Under the pieces are notes generated by a model. The model searched no databases and was not told where the DNA came from. It saw only the letters and a program-made list of their open reading frames with translations. A stretch of 28,538 bases of DNA from Chara braunii (lineage: Eukaryota > Streptophyta > Charophyceae > Charales > Characeae): the NCBI GenBank assembly GCA_003427395.1, contig BFEA01000192.1:939341-967878 (forward strand), in the 5' to 3' direction. Positions within the stretch are counted from its first letter, which is position 1, and each line of letters begins with the position of its first letter. Position numbers and translations under genes: made by a program. Below, in pieces: positions 18,800-28,503 of the stretch.

Positions 18800-18998
18800 A
18801 CAAGATTTATGACATATGAAGATTGACTTACGAGAGGGAACTGTTTGCGATGAGGGAAATGCTAGCTCACTGGCAACCCTCTGTTAGATAGACACTTCAA
18901 AGTTTACTCAGACCATGAGACCCTTTGCTGGTTGAAGATGCAGACCCATATGTCTACCAAGTCAGCTAGGTGGGCGACCGAGTTTGACGTTCTACTCT
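18800..18998 (+). pseudogene. pol: Inverted RNase H fragment within element C
   Basis: Although element C reads on the minus strand, here the plus strand encodes TYERELFAMREMLAHWQPSV, then in the next frame RHFKVYSDHETLCWLKMQTH and ARWATEFDVLL. This is the second half of a Ty3/gypsy RNase H (the E-L-x-A block, then V-Y-S/T-D-H-x-x-L-x-W-L). It is just the part missing from the minus-strand RNase H at 19461-19217, so it may be the element's own segment flipped. The left edge is uncertain because 18782-18825 is too degenerate to place. Confidence 0.8.
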
Positions 18999-19216
18999 TG
19001 CTTTAATAACATCTTCAAACCTAGCAAAAGATGGCATTTGATCAAAATTTGTATGTTTTTCTAAGCATCGTCCTTGAGAGAAATAAAAACTTCTTTGGAA
19101 GTCTTCAAGTGTTAGCATATATTATCCTAATAGCATATCTTGACTAGGTAAAGTAGTCGGATCGCCTGTGGCTGGAGATAAAAGATTGTGATGAGAAATC
19201 ATAATTAGACTTGCTT
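18999..19216 (-). pseudogene. rpoC1: Plastid rpoC1 fragment (RNA polymerase beta' subunit)
   Basis: The minus strand reads [20 protein letters not shown], then [11 protein letters not shown], a stop, then YMLTLEDFQRSFYFS and FARFEDVIKA. This matches the plastid/cyanobacterial beta' block E-A-x-x-L-M-x-S-x-x-N-L-L-S-P-A-x-G-D-P-x-x-x-P-(S/T)-Q-D-M-L-x-G-L-Y-x-L-T, just after the polymerase active site. The single TAA replaces the Leu of GLY. Composition is A+T-rich compared with the flanks. It is a nuclear plastid-DNA insertion with no start or end, not a working gene. Confidence 0.8.
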
Positions 19217-19461
19217 CTTTCTGTGATTGCTGCGACATTATCGCTAGGCAACCTCCTAGACATGAACTCTACAGGCCTATAGTCATTCCCATCGTTTTGC
19301 TGCAACACTGCGCCTTTGACGTATTGACTTGCAGTCGTTACTATAAACAACAGGGATGGGTCAGCTATTTTGAGGACTGGGTACTGGATCAGACACTTTT
19401 TCAACTTCTTGAATGCAAAGATGCAATCTTTGTCCCATAACCATACTGTCTCTTTCTTCAA
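19217..19461 (-). pseudogene. pol: RNase H first half of element C
   Basis: Minus-strand frame with [60 protein letters not shown] and LPSDNVA, which is the start of a Ty3/gypsy RNase H. The TDAS catalytic Asp is Thr (TTAS). After AITER the sequence passes into the plastid fragment at about 19216, and the second half of the domain is found inverted at 18800-18998. Confidence 0.88.
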
Positions 19462-19893
19462 CAGTCTATGTAGTGGGGCAGCGATAGTGGTAAAGTTTTA
19501 ACAAACTTACGATAGTAGTTGGGGAATCCTAAGGAGGACCACAATTCAGTTAACTTGCGCAGTGTTGGCCAGTCCCGAATCGCTGCAATTTTTGCATTCT
19601 CCGGTCTCACTCCGTCTTTGTCAACCACATGTCATAAATACAATACTTGCCTCTCAGCCCACTCATAGTGTAAACTTCGCCTCTCGTAGTTAACTTAGCA
19701 CTAGTCGTAACTGTTCCTGATGCTCATCAAGAATATCGTCCAAGTACACAACTACGATACGGTCTAGCCATTCTCTAAATAGATCATTCATACATCGTTG
19801 GAAAGTTGTAGGGGTGTTGGTCAAACTGGACGGCATCACTACAAACTCGTAGTGCCCGTGTGGAATGTCGTCTTATGCTGGTCTTCAAGCTGT
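19462..19893 (-). pseudogene. pol: Reverse transcriptase, second part, of element C
   Basis: From the LINE boundary leftward, the minus strand gives [45 protein letters not shown] and catalytic VYLDDIL (YLDD at 19735-19746). A stop follows near 19700, then frame-shifted thumb and connection sequence (CEWAERQVL-like, VDKDGV, IAAIRDWPTLRKL, LGFPNYYRKFVK). The frame joins the first RT part at 25396 once the LINE and one copy of AGCTGT are ignored. Confidence 0.88.
19888..19893. repeat. Left target-site duplication of the LINE
   Basis: AGCTGT here recurs at 25390-25395 on the far side of the LINE. Counting one copy only, the element C reading runs KEGQLEDQHK across the junction, supporting a true duplication. 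Six bases is short for a LINE but possible. Confidence 0.75.
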
Positions 19894-20930
19894 TTCTTTT
19901 TTTTTTTTTTCTTTTTTTTTTCAAAAACAGGGCCTTATGTTCCTGACTCCTTCTATTCTGGGGAGCGTCAGTCCGGTTCCTTTCCACCGGCAAGTACAAA
20001 TATAGTACATCAACCCAAAACAACTCACGCTTCCTCCCGTCCGGCCGGAGGACCCCTGAACAGCATTGATTGCTCCACCCTGAGTGGAGGATTGACTGTC
20101 AGCTTGCCACTGGACACTCTTCCCTCTCAGATCTGCTCAAACACCTCTGCCCGATATCACTTTTATGCCTAGAAAGAGATCCTCCCTTGCTGTTGTCATC
20201 ACGTGCTGTCCCCCACCATCGTACCGTCTTTAGTTGCTGTCTCCCCCCTGATCCCCATACAACTTTCCCCCTTCCTTTGAGTTCTGTTAAACCCTAAACC
20301 CTTCCCCCCGCTTAGATGTTTTAGATAGCGTCTTCTCTTTCATCACTCCCCCCCTTCGTTGACCTGTCGTCCGGCCCCGTCTGTGATCCGTGCTAGAACC
20401 GTTTCCTTGTGTGCACCACGTCTCTGTATTAGCATCCGCCTTGTCCTCGGCCTTCTCTTTTCGAGAGCAGTTTTTTTCGCTTGGCACCGTTATGATCTTG
20501 CTCCATTCTTGACGTCGTTCCTAAAATGTGCCCCTTTCTAGGGATGAGTTGTGCCGATCCCTCCACCATGTCGTACTGCAACAAGGCCCCTCATCTTTGC
20601 TCCACCTGTTCTTGTACAGCATCCCTTATCAATCTGCCTGCGATTCTCCGCCTCCGTCTCCGACGGTTGACCTCCCCCCATCTGCAAGAGCTCTCAGTTT
20701 GTAACCACGCCTCAGTCACCGACTGTGCCTTCCCTGAGGGTTGGCTTGACCTTCGATTGTTCTGCTGTAGCTCCCTTTCTAGTATGCTCAGACCAGACCT
20801 TTTCCCCCCTCCGTACCTTCACATGTTCCGAGGTGTTTGTAACCTGTTGACCAAGGGATCCGATAAGCTCACCAGTGTGCCTACAGTCATCTCCCACCGT
20901 TTAAGTCATAGTTTCTTCCTCCTGCGATGT
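19894..20930 (-). other. LINE 3' untranslated region and poly(A) tail
   Basis: Between the ORF stop at 20931 and the insertion edge there is no recognisable protein on the minus strand; plus-strand frames are artefacts of C/T-rich sequence. The edge is a T-rich run (19894-19921, one C inside), the complement of a poly(A) tail, as expected for target-primed reverse transcription. Confidence 0.85.
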
Positions 20931-22028
20931 CTATTGTCGAGCATCCCTTCCCGGAGTTGAATTATGCCAGTCTTTCCAGCAAACCCGGTCCTCTCGTATT
21001 TCTGCAACCTTGCCGTCGATCAGCCAAGTCCTACTGAATTTCCACCTCTCCTTCTTCCGCTGATCTTCGTCTTCAGGCCATGTTTGCTTGATTCTCCGCC
21101 ATCTGCACAGGATCTCTGCCTGGATCATTGATTTGGTCTCCATCCATACCTTGTCCCTTGGGTTGGATAGTCGTTCAATTGTTCTGCTGCATCTTTCCTT
21201 CCATATAACCCGGAGGGTCACTTTCGTGATGAGTTCGAACCAGATCCTTTCCGCCTTTCGGGCCTGATCGGGAATGTTAGTGAGGAGGAGTAGTCGGATG
21301 GGTTGTTCAGGGATGGGGGAAGAGAAGAGGGAGTCCCAAAGGGACAAGGCTCTTGCCCAATACTCAGTCGCCTCGGTACAGTGCACCAAGCAATGAACTA
21401 AATCTTCTACCACCCCTGCCGTGCAGACTGTGCATAGCTCCGAGCTGTCCGGGTTGGTCGCCCTCCGTCTAGTGTGTAGCCATTGATTTACTGGTNAGGC
21501 TGAGTAAGCTATCAACCATTGCAGACTTCTAATNTTAATCNGTCTAATCCGCATAAATTTCTTCCATGGNATTTGTTGAATTTTGTCAGACTCCTGGCCC
21601 ACCAGCTTTTGCCATCTACTTTTGATAATGGGGTCCGGATCTTTAGTTTTCAGCAGCAGTCTGTATCCCAGTTTGACGGTGTAGTCCTGGATTGGGGTTC
21701 TTGTCTTGATGCTGCTGCTGTTATTTGGGGTCCAAGCCCATTCTGCCNGGTCGAACTCCAATGAACGGATGGCCATATCTGGTCTAAAAATTGACTTCGG
21801 CCATATGCCTATAACCCTAACTTTTCGAAGGAGAAAGAAGTGTAATGTGGAAGACACAACGTCCTGATTCAGAATGGCTGGCATGTCGGTGGTGGTGATG
21901 GAAATCGGGAAAGAAAGGAAGGAGGCGCTGGTGGACGATCCGCGTTGCATGTGGGGGTAGTATCTTGGATCAAGAGGCCCCACTCCCCTGGTCTCCACGG
22001 TTTGTCTTTGGCTAGGATGTCTTTCCAC
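20931..22028 (-). pseudogene. LINE ORF2 C-terminal part with zinc-finger (zf-RVT-like)
   Basis: Minus-strand frame of about 365 codons, one reading frame away from the RT part; they overlap by about 160 bp, marking a frameshift between 21869 and 22028. It contains the plant LINE zinc-binding motif CTVCTAGVVEDLVHCLVHC followed by TEATEYW (about 21360-21436), then IWFELITKVTLRVIWKERC. It ends WKDWHNSTPGRDARQ at the stop 20931. No RNase H domain is seen. Several ambiguous bases (21496-21570, 21747) fall here. Confidence 0.85.
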
Positions 22029-24500
22029 TCTTGTGGAATGCGACTAAGTAGATACTGAAGGTTAGTTCTCCTCCTATGGCAACCTTTTAGTTGACCGCAG
22101 ACTTCTTGTTTTGTTATCCACTCTTTTCTATCTTCTTTCCACAGGTGGTCTATCTTCCAGATCCCATTCCTGACCCATGACAACCACTTCTGTTCCATAA
22201 AGATCGGGTTGTTTGCCTCGTTGGTTAACCATTCATTCCCAAAGAGCGGTTGTCTGAGTATTTTGTCCTTAGATTTTGGTCTCTTGGTCCTGTTAGGGCA
22301 CATTTTCCTCCATAATCGAAGCAGTGTTGGCCAGTACGGGGAAGGTGGCCGGATATCCTCTGGCCTGTTATTCCTTGTATGATTCCTGCGTCCTGTCGTT
22401 AACCGCCATTCCTTATTCATAATCCAGAACAGGCCTAACATATCGGCTGGGGAGGGGATTGGGGCCACCGCCCTTACGCTATCTAATGCCAGTTTGTTCC
22501 AGGCTGTGTCCGGTTTTGTCAGCAGTTTGATGATCCATTTAATCTGCAGCGCTTTGGTCTCCGTTCCCGGGTCGATGAGGCCCAGGCCTCCATCCCGTGG
22601 TCTCCTTGTGACATAGTGCCAAGCTACTTTGGGGATACATTTTTCTTTGCCAGGATCACCCGTCCACAGATAGAGCCTGGCTCTTCGGTTCAACTCCTTA
22701 ACCGAGCTATCGGGGACTGTCCAGATAGAAGCTAAATACCACATCATTGAAAAGATGGACGTGTCAAGCGCCAGCACCCGACCGAACAGAGACGTAAAGG
22801 TGTTGCCCCACCTTCCTATCTTGTTTATCTGTTTGGTCAGCACTGCGGGTCCCATTTGGGGTGCCAGCCCATCTCTTGTCATCAGAATGCCTAAATATCG
22901 AGTAGGCGTAGCTGGTGTCTGCCAGGTCATGGCAGCCTCTTCTCCCTGGAGTGCGAGGGGTATGTCATCAAAAAGCCACCACCCAATTGTTTTCCCCCAG
23001 TTGATCTTCATTTCTGAGGCTAGTCTGAAGGCTTCCATTGCCCTGGCCAGCGTTCTAAAGGAGGAATCAGACGCCCTGATGAGGACTGTCAAGTCGTCAG
23101 CAAACATGATGGCTGTTGGGAAGTCCATCTGGTGAGCCGAGCCTATATCCGTACTAGCTAGTCTCTGTATCGATGGGTCTTTGCGCAGGAAGGAGGCAAC
23201 AGCCTCCATTACGAAGAGAAAGATTGATGGGGCCAGTGGGTCTCCTTGGCGGACTGAACGGGAAATTGGGTAGCATTCTGATAAAAGTCCGTTAACCTGG
23301 ACGCAGCCTACCGCATCCCTGTACAACAACCTAACCCACTTCCTAAAGTTTGGACCGACTCCCATCCTTTCCATGCTCTCCTCCATGAAGTCCCAGTTTA
23401 CTTGATCGTATGCTTTTTCAAAATCAAAGAACAGGATGGCNGCATTGATCTTCCTCTCCCTAATTTTCCTCACCGACTCNTTCAGTGTCATCACATTGTC
23501 CAGAATATATCGCCCCGGGATAAATCCTGTTTGATCAATGTGGAAGCATTTGTTGGTGATTTTAGTTATCCGATTGGACAGGGTCTTGGCCAGTATCTTA
23601 NAAGGAAGAGTTAGCAAGGAGATAGGTCGATAGTTCTTGATGTCTTCCTTCTCACCTTTCTTATAAAGCAGCGTGACCACGCTGCTGCTGAGTAGATTAC
23701 CCAGCCCTCCCCTAGACCAGCTATCGTTGTAGAAGTTGTGCAGATCATTTCCTAACAGTGGCCATAATTTTTCCCAGAATTCTTTGGTTAGACCGTCAAT
23801 TCCAGGGGTCTTATTATTATTCATTGTTAGAAGCGCCTGATGTAATTCCTCTGTGGTAATTGGTTTGTCAAGNACCTCANCCTNTTCTGGTGAGATGGTT
23901 GGTTCCAGATAACGCANCATTTTCCGCCTTGCTTCTGAAANGCTGGTTGATACCNGCGCAGNTGTTTTGGATTGGTAGAGATCCTTATAGAAGTTGTTAG
24001 CTATTTCTAACATCCCTTCACTGTCCGTTCTCACCGAATCCGGCGCAGCGAGCGTCTTTAGTCCCTCTATTGAGCTGGCTCTCGAGTTGGCTCTGATCCG
24101 GGCGAAGAAGTGTTTCGACATGGAGTCGCTAAGTTCAAACTCACACATTCTAGATCTTATTTGCAAGCCCTTCAGTTCCCACCATTTCCACATGGCCAGT
24201 TCTTCGCGAGCCTTTTCGAAGACCTCACTATGCAATGGAGAATCAGGGTTGTTGGTCAGATTGGTTTCTGCCACTTTCATTGCAAACTCTAGAGCTTGCT
24301 TCCTTTGCTTCCTTACTGAATCCAATTTTCTTGAGACCTTGGCCACCGTCTCTGAAAGGTTAGCATAACTCTTTTGGAACCATGACCAACGAGGTTCATT
24401 ATCCAGGCATAATGATCTCAATCCTTCCCAGCAGTCACACACCTCGCTTTGGAAGGTTTGGCTTAGCAGGAGGGAGTTATTGAGTTTGTGGAAGCTAGCC
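22029..24500 (-). pseudogene. LINE ORF2 reverse transcriptase part
   Basis: L1-clade reverse transcriptase, the enzyme that copies LINE RNA at a nicked chromosomal target. Visible blocks in order: NNNKTPGIDGLTKEFWEKLW, SSVVTLLYKKGEKEDIKNYR, PISLLTLP, HIDQTGFIPGRYILDN, ILFFDFEKAYDQVNWDFM (catalytic Asp), SVRQGDPLAPSIFLFVMEAV, and the catalytic FADD in AIMFADDLTVLI (FADD codons 23093-23104). The frame stays open from about 24860 to the stop at 21869 apart from ambiguous bases. Twelve of these Ns lie between 23441 and 23962. This is the best-preserved protein in the window, so the LINE is relatively young. Confidence 0.95.
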
Positions 24501-25372
24501 CCTCTCTTAACCATTTGGTCAAAGCAAATGACCAGTTCGATCGGCTTGTGATCTAACCCCGGGTACNGTGCCATCGGGAGCACCTCTGCCCCTTTGATTG
24601 CTCCCGTCATGGTTCTCGACACTAAGAAGAAGTCTATACGAGAGAAGGCTGTATGGTTGGAGTGGTTTTTCTTGACTAGAGTGAAGGCTCCTGTGTTAGG
24701 ATGCAGCATCCTAAGCGGGTCTACCAAATCCTGATCCAGCATCAATTCTTGGATCGGGGCTGCTTCCGTCGAGTTAGGGAGATTGGCGGAACTGGAGATC
24801 CGGTCTATGGACGGATCAATTGTTGCATTCCAATCACCCGCTATGATGCACAGGATCAAAGGGGGGGAATCAGCTGGTTTAGGTGCCTGAGGAAGATCGT
24901 CCTTTCCGTGGGGGAGTTTGGGGCGTCGATGTTGAGGAGTATCCATTCCTCCTCCTTCCATTTCAGGTGCAGCAGGCACCATCTTCCCTCCCTCTGATCC
25001 GCTCTCTTGTCAAGTACCATGCCTGATTGGTAAAAGCAGGAGGTTTTGGGGATCAGAATAGCCGTTCCCTTCGTGCTAGATTCCGGGTCAGCCGCCCAAA
25101 CTTCGTCACCCAGGCCACCTAGTTTCCTCGCAACGAAGGTGCATATTAGTAAGATGGGTTTCTTGGAGCATCACTACGTCCACTGCCTTCCTGTTTCTTT
25201 GCGACATTCCCGCCCAAATGTCATTCCATTTCTCCTCCCTTTCTATTATGTTTCCTAGCCCATTAATGTTCCAGCTCCTAAGAATCAGACCTTGACTCCG
25301 CCAGTCTACTGAATTCCCAGCCTCGTTCGCCCTTCTTCTGAAGTTCTCCATTGACGCAGCTGGGGTATGCAA
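24501..25372 (-). pseudogene. LINE ORF2 endonuclease (APE) part
   Basis: Apurinic/apyrimidinic-type endonuclease that nicks the target. Motifs in order: LRSWNINGLG, VVMLQETHLT, IIAGDWNATID, SRIDFFLVSR and LDHKPIELV, covering the expected Asn, Glu, Asp-Asn, Asp and Asp-His positions. The first frame is open from 25372 to a stop at 25106. The middle segment (DEVWAADPESSTKGTAILIP) is in another frame, and a third begins at about 24865, where a run of seven C (on this strand) marks a slip. So the domain is complete in content but frameshifted twice. Confidence 0.92.
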
Positions 25373-25389
25373 GTAACCTGGTTAGTCTG

Positions 25390-25395
25390 AGCTGT
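25390..25395. repeat. Right target-site duplication of the LINE
   Basis: AGCTGT, the second copy of the 6-bp word at 19888-19893. Confidence 0.75.
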
Positions 25396-25960
25396 CCCTC
25401 TTTCTAATGGTACCCCGACTTCAAATCTACCTTTGAAAAATACTTGCAACTTTGCACCCCGTCTAAGAGATCGTCAATGCACAATAGCGGTTTTACGTTC
25501 TTAAAGCGCCAATACATGCCAGCTATCGGTCGCTGGCCCCTTTCAGAGGCCGCAAGCCACCGATTCATTTTATCTACGGTGCTCGTCCTCCTACATTTTC
25601 GGAGAGGCTCAAAACAGGTCCTCCAGTTGCCTGGGGCCATGTACTGGTGGTTTAATGGTTACCGCATTCAGTCCCCTAAAGTTTTTGCTCATTTGCAATT
25701 CTCCCTCTCTCTTTGGGACAAATAGGACCGGTGAGGAACTAGGCTTAATCCACCCTTTTCAATTTACTCATCGAATTGTTTTCTCAATTCTTCTAACTTG
25801 CGGGGAGACATTCAATAAATGTTTGCCTTCGGGATCTTGGTACAGATGTCGATCTCAATTTGGTGCTTGATTTCCCTTTCGACTACACCGACTGGGGCTT
25901 CTCCTCCGTCCATGAATTATGTCAGTAAGGACTCAACCTCGGCTAGTGTCTTTTCTTCTT
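25396..25960 (-). pseudogene. pol: Reverse transcriptase, first part, of element C
   Basis: Minus strand, leftward: IKHQIEIDICTKIPK and MSPRKLEELRKQ, then SQREGELQMSKNFRGLNAVT. A 147-bp insert (25505-25651) follows, then NVKPLLCIDDLLDGVQSCKY and FSKVDLKSGYH, which stops at the LINE boundary. These are blocks 1-3 of a Ty3/gypsy RT, with [10 protein letters not shown] varied to PLLCIDDLLD. Stops and frameshifts are frequent. The insert falls exactly between the codons of TIK and NVK. Confidence 0.85.
25505..25651. mobile_element. 147-bp MITE-like insert flanked by TTAA
   Basis: A segment absent from the expected RT sequence lies between two TTAA words (25501-25504 and 25652-25655). Removing it and one TTAA restores an uninterrupted RT reading (VTIKNVK). 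Its ends form an imperfect inverted repeat: AGCGCCAATACATG on the left and ACCACCAGTACATG as complement of the right end, 11 of 14 matching. The TTAA duplication is typical of piggyBac-type DNA transposons; a non-autonomous member is the simplest reading. A short filler insertion with chance end similarity is the alternative. Confidence 0.55.
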
Positions 25961-26690
25961 CTTCACCCTTCTTACTTACCGGTCTAATATAAGCCACAAA
26001 CACTTGGTCAACTACTTTCTCGTTGACCACGTACGGGGCAAATGCGGGCGGACTCATGCAAGAAAGAGAAGGGGCAGACTAGACACTGGAACAAGCGAAT
26101 TTTCTTCTTTCCACCTTCGCCTCTGGGCAGCCAACACTCATGCTCGCCCGACTTGATATCGGGCTGTGTCGCTTCTCCCCAATCTGTTCCTAACAACAAG
26201 TGAAAGGGTAGGTTGTGCTCCACTAAGAGAGGCAGGGAATGCTCAACCCTTCGACATATTCTTCAACTTTCATCTCCCTATTGCCATCCAGTTTACTCAC
26301 TACCGACTTGTCCAATTTCAACACCTCCATTCCAAGGGGCAATTTTTTTAATCCTCTCCTACTAATATAACTACAGGCCTATCCACTCTCGACCAAGGCA
26401 CCTACCTACTCTGGTCGTATTACCCTTTACATCTGCCAAAATGACCTGCCCTTTACTTCTCTTCTTCATTTCGGCCCAGGCTTGGCGGCAAGTGATCATT
26501 TTGATGCTAACGCTTGCAAGGGAGCCACCTAGAGAGACCCTAGCACAAGCGACCTTCAGACAAGCTGTCTAGATGGGGGCCTACATCAGCTTTTGCTGTT
26601 GGGGCCTGCAGATGGGAGGGTGCCATCTCAGCATGCACGTCTATCTGTCTGTCAAAGTCTGCAGCCCCAGGAGGAGCAGCTGCCCCTCCT
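25961..26690 (-). pseudogene. pol: Aspartic protease and linker of element C
   Basis: Minus strand, leftward: KGQVILADVKGNTTR, then ALVESG (+ coordinates 26382-26393), a stop, ACSYISRRGLKKLPLG, VEHNLPFHLLLGTDWG, then the linker HECWLPRGEGGKKKIRL, and VVDQVFVAYIRPVSKKGEEE. ALV-x-SG-x-x-C-S-Y-I-S is the retropepsin active site; the catalytic Asp is changed to Glu and the following residue to a stop. LLLGTDWG corresponds to the I-L-G-x-D-W motif after the flap. The pattern is clear, although the frame is shifted several times. Confidence 0.75.
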
Positions 26691-28132
26691 ACTGGCCATT
26701 CCCTTTTGCTGGTTGCAGCTCCGGACAAAAAGGAATGATGTGGCCCATGTCCCCGCATTTAAAACACGTGCCTTCCTCCCTCCTCTTCCTCAACTGGAAC
26801 TCGGGCATCTTCATCCCCTTCCATGGCTCTCCTTCCTCGTGCCTATGCGGGCCTTGAAATCCACCACCCCCAGCATTAGCAAGGGTGAAGTTATTGCCGC
26901 CTCCACCTTGCGGGGAACCATAACCCCTTCCTCCCGCATGGAAGCCTTGATTGCTTCCACTCCCATGGGCAACAACACCTCTTCCTCCTCCACGGCCTCC
27001 TCGACCTCGGCTGCCTCAACCTTGGCCGCCTCCTTGCCCTCCCCGCAGGCAACTACGGTCCCATAGTCCCCTCCCTGGACTACTTGACCACTCTCCTCCA
27101 GTCCGTAACCTATTTGTTCATAGGGGAGCTCCTCTACTCCCTTGTCCTCGAACTCCACCAACAGGCTGTCCTTTCCTTGAATGTTCCCAGAGATACTCTT
27201 ATCCTTCCCATTCTTTCCTCTCTCTAGGTCCTTGTAGAAATGGAAATTAGCCTGCTGCAGGAATCTGGCCTGCTCCTGTGTATACTTGCTGAAGACCTCA
27301 TAGGTCTGACCGGTTTCCCCAGACTTGACGTAAAGCCGAGACTTGAGGGGATCAGGAAGGGCCAGTGCGAAGTGATTCAGGATCTGCAAGGGGGTGTCTA
27401 TATTTAAGATCAGACACCCGGTCCGTCAGGCCCAGTTCTTGTCCTCAAACTGAACGAACAATGCTTCCAAGAATGCATCGGTCACATTTGAGTACTGGAC
27501 CATGTTCCTACCACAGCCAGCTGCCCCGACCAGCCACATAACGCAAGTCAGACCCCCCCCCCCCGAAACACGAGCTTGCCGTCAACACTTGTCCTTTATA
27601 TGGGATCTTCTGTGCCCGCAGGTATGTCCTCACATCAGCTGCCCATTGCCTGATGTGTTCCTCCTCCTTCCCAATATACGTAAATGGTATTTTCACCTTT
27701 ATCTTGTCACTTCCCCTTCACTGTCGTCTTCTCTTTTCTTCCCCTTCTTGTTCCTGTCGCCATCTCCACCATCTCCATCGGGATCCTTCTTCACTGGCTT
27801 CTTGCCCAGTTCTGTCTTGCAAAATTCAACAATTCGATTGGCATAGTCCTGACATGTCTTATGCACCACATTGAAGGTATGATCCGACATGCCACCCACT
27901 TATCAATGACCTCATCCTGCCACTTGATTACCTGCTCCAACATCAGTCTCTGGACAGCGGGCTCATTTGCGGAGGGGAGGACTATCTTAGAGAGAAGAGC
28001 AACTTTGGGATTGGTTTCCGTGTCCATCTGTGCTTTTAATTCTGCAATTAAAGTTGTGCAAGGAAAATGAGCAATAGCGAAATGACAGATTCCAGATTGC
28101 AAAATCATATTGAGAGCTAGGAAGTCCGACAC
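26691..28132 (-). pseudogene. gag: gag of element C (broken)
   Basis: Four partly overlapping minus-strand frames make up a gag-like protein. They are 28132-27791 (QVIKWQDEVIDKWVACRIIP), 27899-27699 (a basic/acidic linker KKDPDGDGGDGDRNKKGKKR), 27696-27508 (IRQWAADVRTYLRAQKIPYK) and 27389-26811 (ILNHFALALPDPLKSRLYVK, FSKYTQEQARFLQQANFHFY). The zinc knuckle CFKCGDMGHIIPFC, a perfect C-x2-C-x4-H-x4-C, lies at 26725-26766. A run of 12 C at 27553-27564 coincides with one frame break. Charged and Glu-rich low-complexity sequence at about 26950-27070 precedes the knuckle. Confidence 0.78.
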
Positions 28133-28345
28133 TGTTCAGAAATCAGAATTGCACCAATATTTACACCAATGGAGAACTAAAACACTGAATCCGAGTGTCA
28201 ATGAGAGCATACTCTTGCCATCACCAACATATGTATCCAGAGCCCTTCTCCTACTTGGCACTCGGCGCCCAGTCTACTATCATGCAGCTACTATCAGCCT
28301 ACGAACTGACAATGCAACTGTTGACGTCAACAGCAGAACCGAAGT
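28133..28345. other. Non-coding flank upstream of the element C gag
   Basis: No frame resembles a known protein and no LTR end is recognisable. It would be the leader or 5' LTR region of element C if that were intact, but no TG...CA boundary or primer site could be assigned. Confidence 0.5.
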
Positions 28346-28503
28346 ACATGAATATCTCGACCCTTGTAGACTTACATGAATATCTCGACCCTTGTAGACT
28401 ATCTCCAAGACCAGGTACGTGCCCTCACATCAGCATCCACATGAATATCTCGACCCTTGTAGACTATCTCCAAGACCAGGTACGTGCCCTCACATCAGCA
28501 TCC
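28346..28503. repeat. 65-bp tandem repeat (two full copies and a partial)
   Basis: ACATGAATATCTCGACCCTT occurs at 28346, 28374 and 28439. The last two copies are full 65-bp units (28374-28438 and 28439-28503) that look identical. The first is a 27-bp partial copy. Identity suggests a recent duplication or an assembly artefact at the contig end. Confidence 0.92.

Larger units (their letters stand above)
19894..25389 (-). mobile_element. L1-like LINE, nested in element C
   Basis: A non-LTR element of about 5.5 kb: short leader, an endonuclease-reverse transcriptase ORF (25372-20931, broken), a ~1-kb 3' region, and a poly(A) tail seen as a T-rich run at 19894-19921. It is flanked by AGCTGT. No ORF1-like gag is present, so it is either 5'-truncated or of a single-ORF type. 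It sits inside the RT of element C in the same orientation and is therefore younger than C. Confidence 0.92.
17868..28132 (-). mobile_element. Ty3/gypsy element C (degenerate, interrupted by a LINE)
   Basis: Reading leftward: gag with CCHC knuckle (28132-26690), protease (about 26500-26180), linker, RT first part (25900-25396), LINE insertion (25389-19894), RT second part (19893-19462), RNase H first half (19461-19217), organelle patch plus inverted fragment (19216-18800), and integrase (18789-17868). The protein sequences differ clearly from copies A and B, so it is another family. Integrase is cut off after a shifted AYNSFVH at 17868. No LTR is identified at either end. Confidence 0.9.

Noticed and set aside
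20526-20960. 144-codon plus-strand frame opposite the LINE 3' region
   Set aside because: Low-complexity Leu/Ser/Pro content in a C/T-rich untranslated region, antisense to the LINE, with no recognised domain.
26593-27250. Plus-strand Pro/Arg- and Ser/Thr-rich frames opposite the gag of element C
   Set aside because: They mirror the Glu-rich low-complexity part of gag on the minus strand, where the zinc knuckle and gag motifs are found.
28346-28503. Repeat array as CRISPR
   Set aside because: The 65-bp units are directly adjacent with no unique spacers; the window is eukaryotic transposon DNA.
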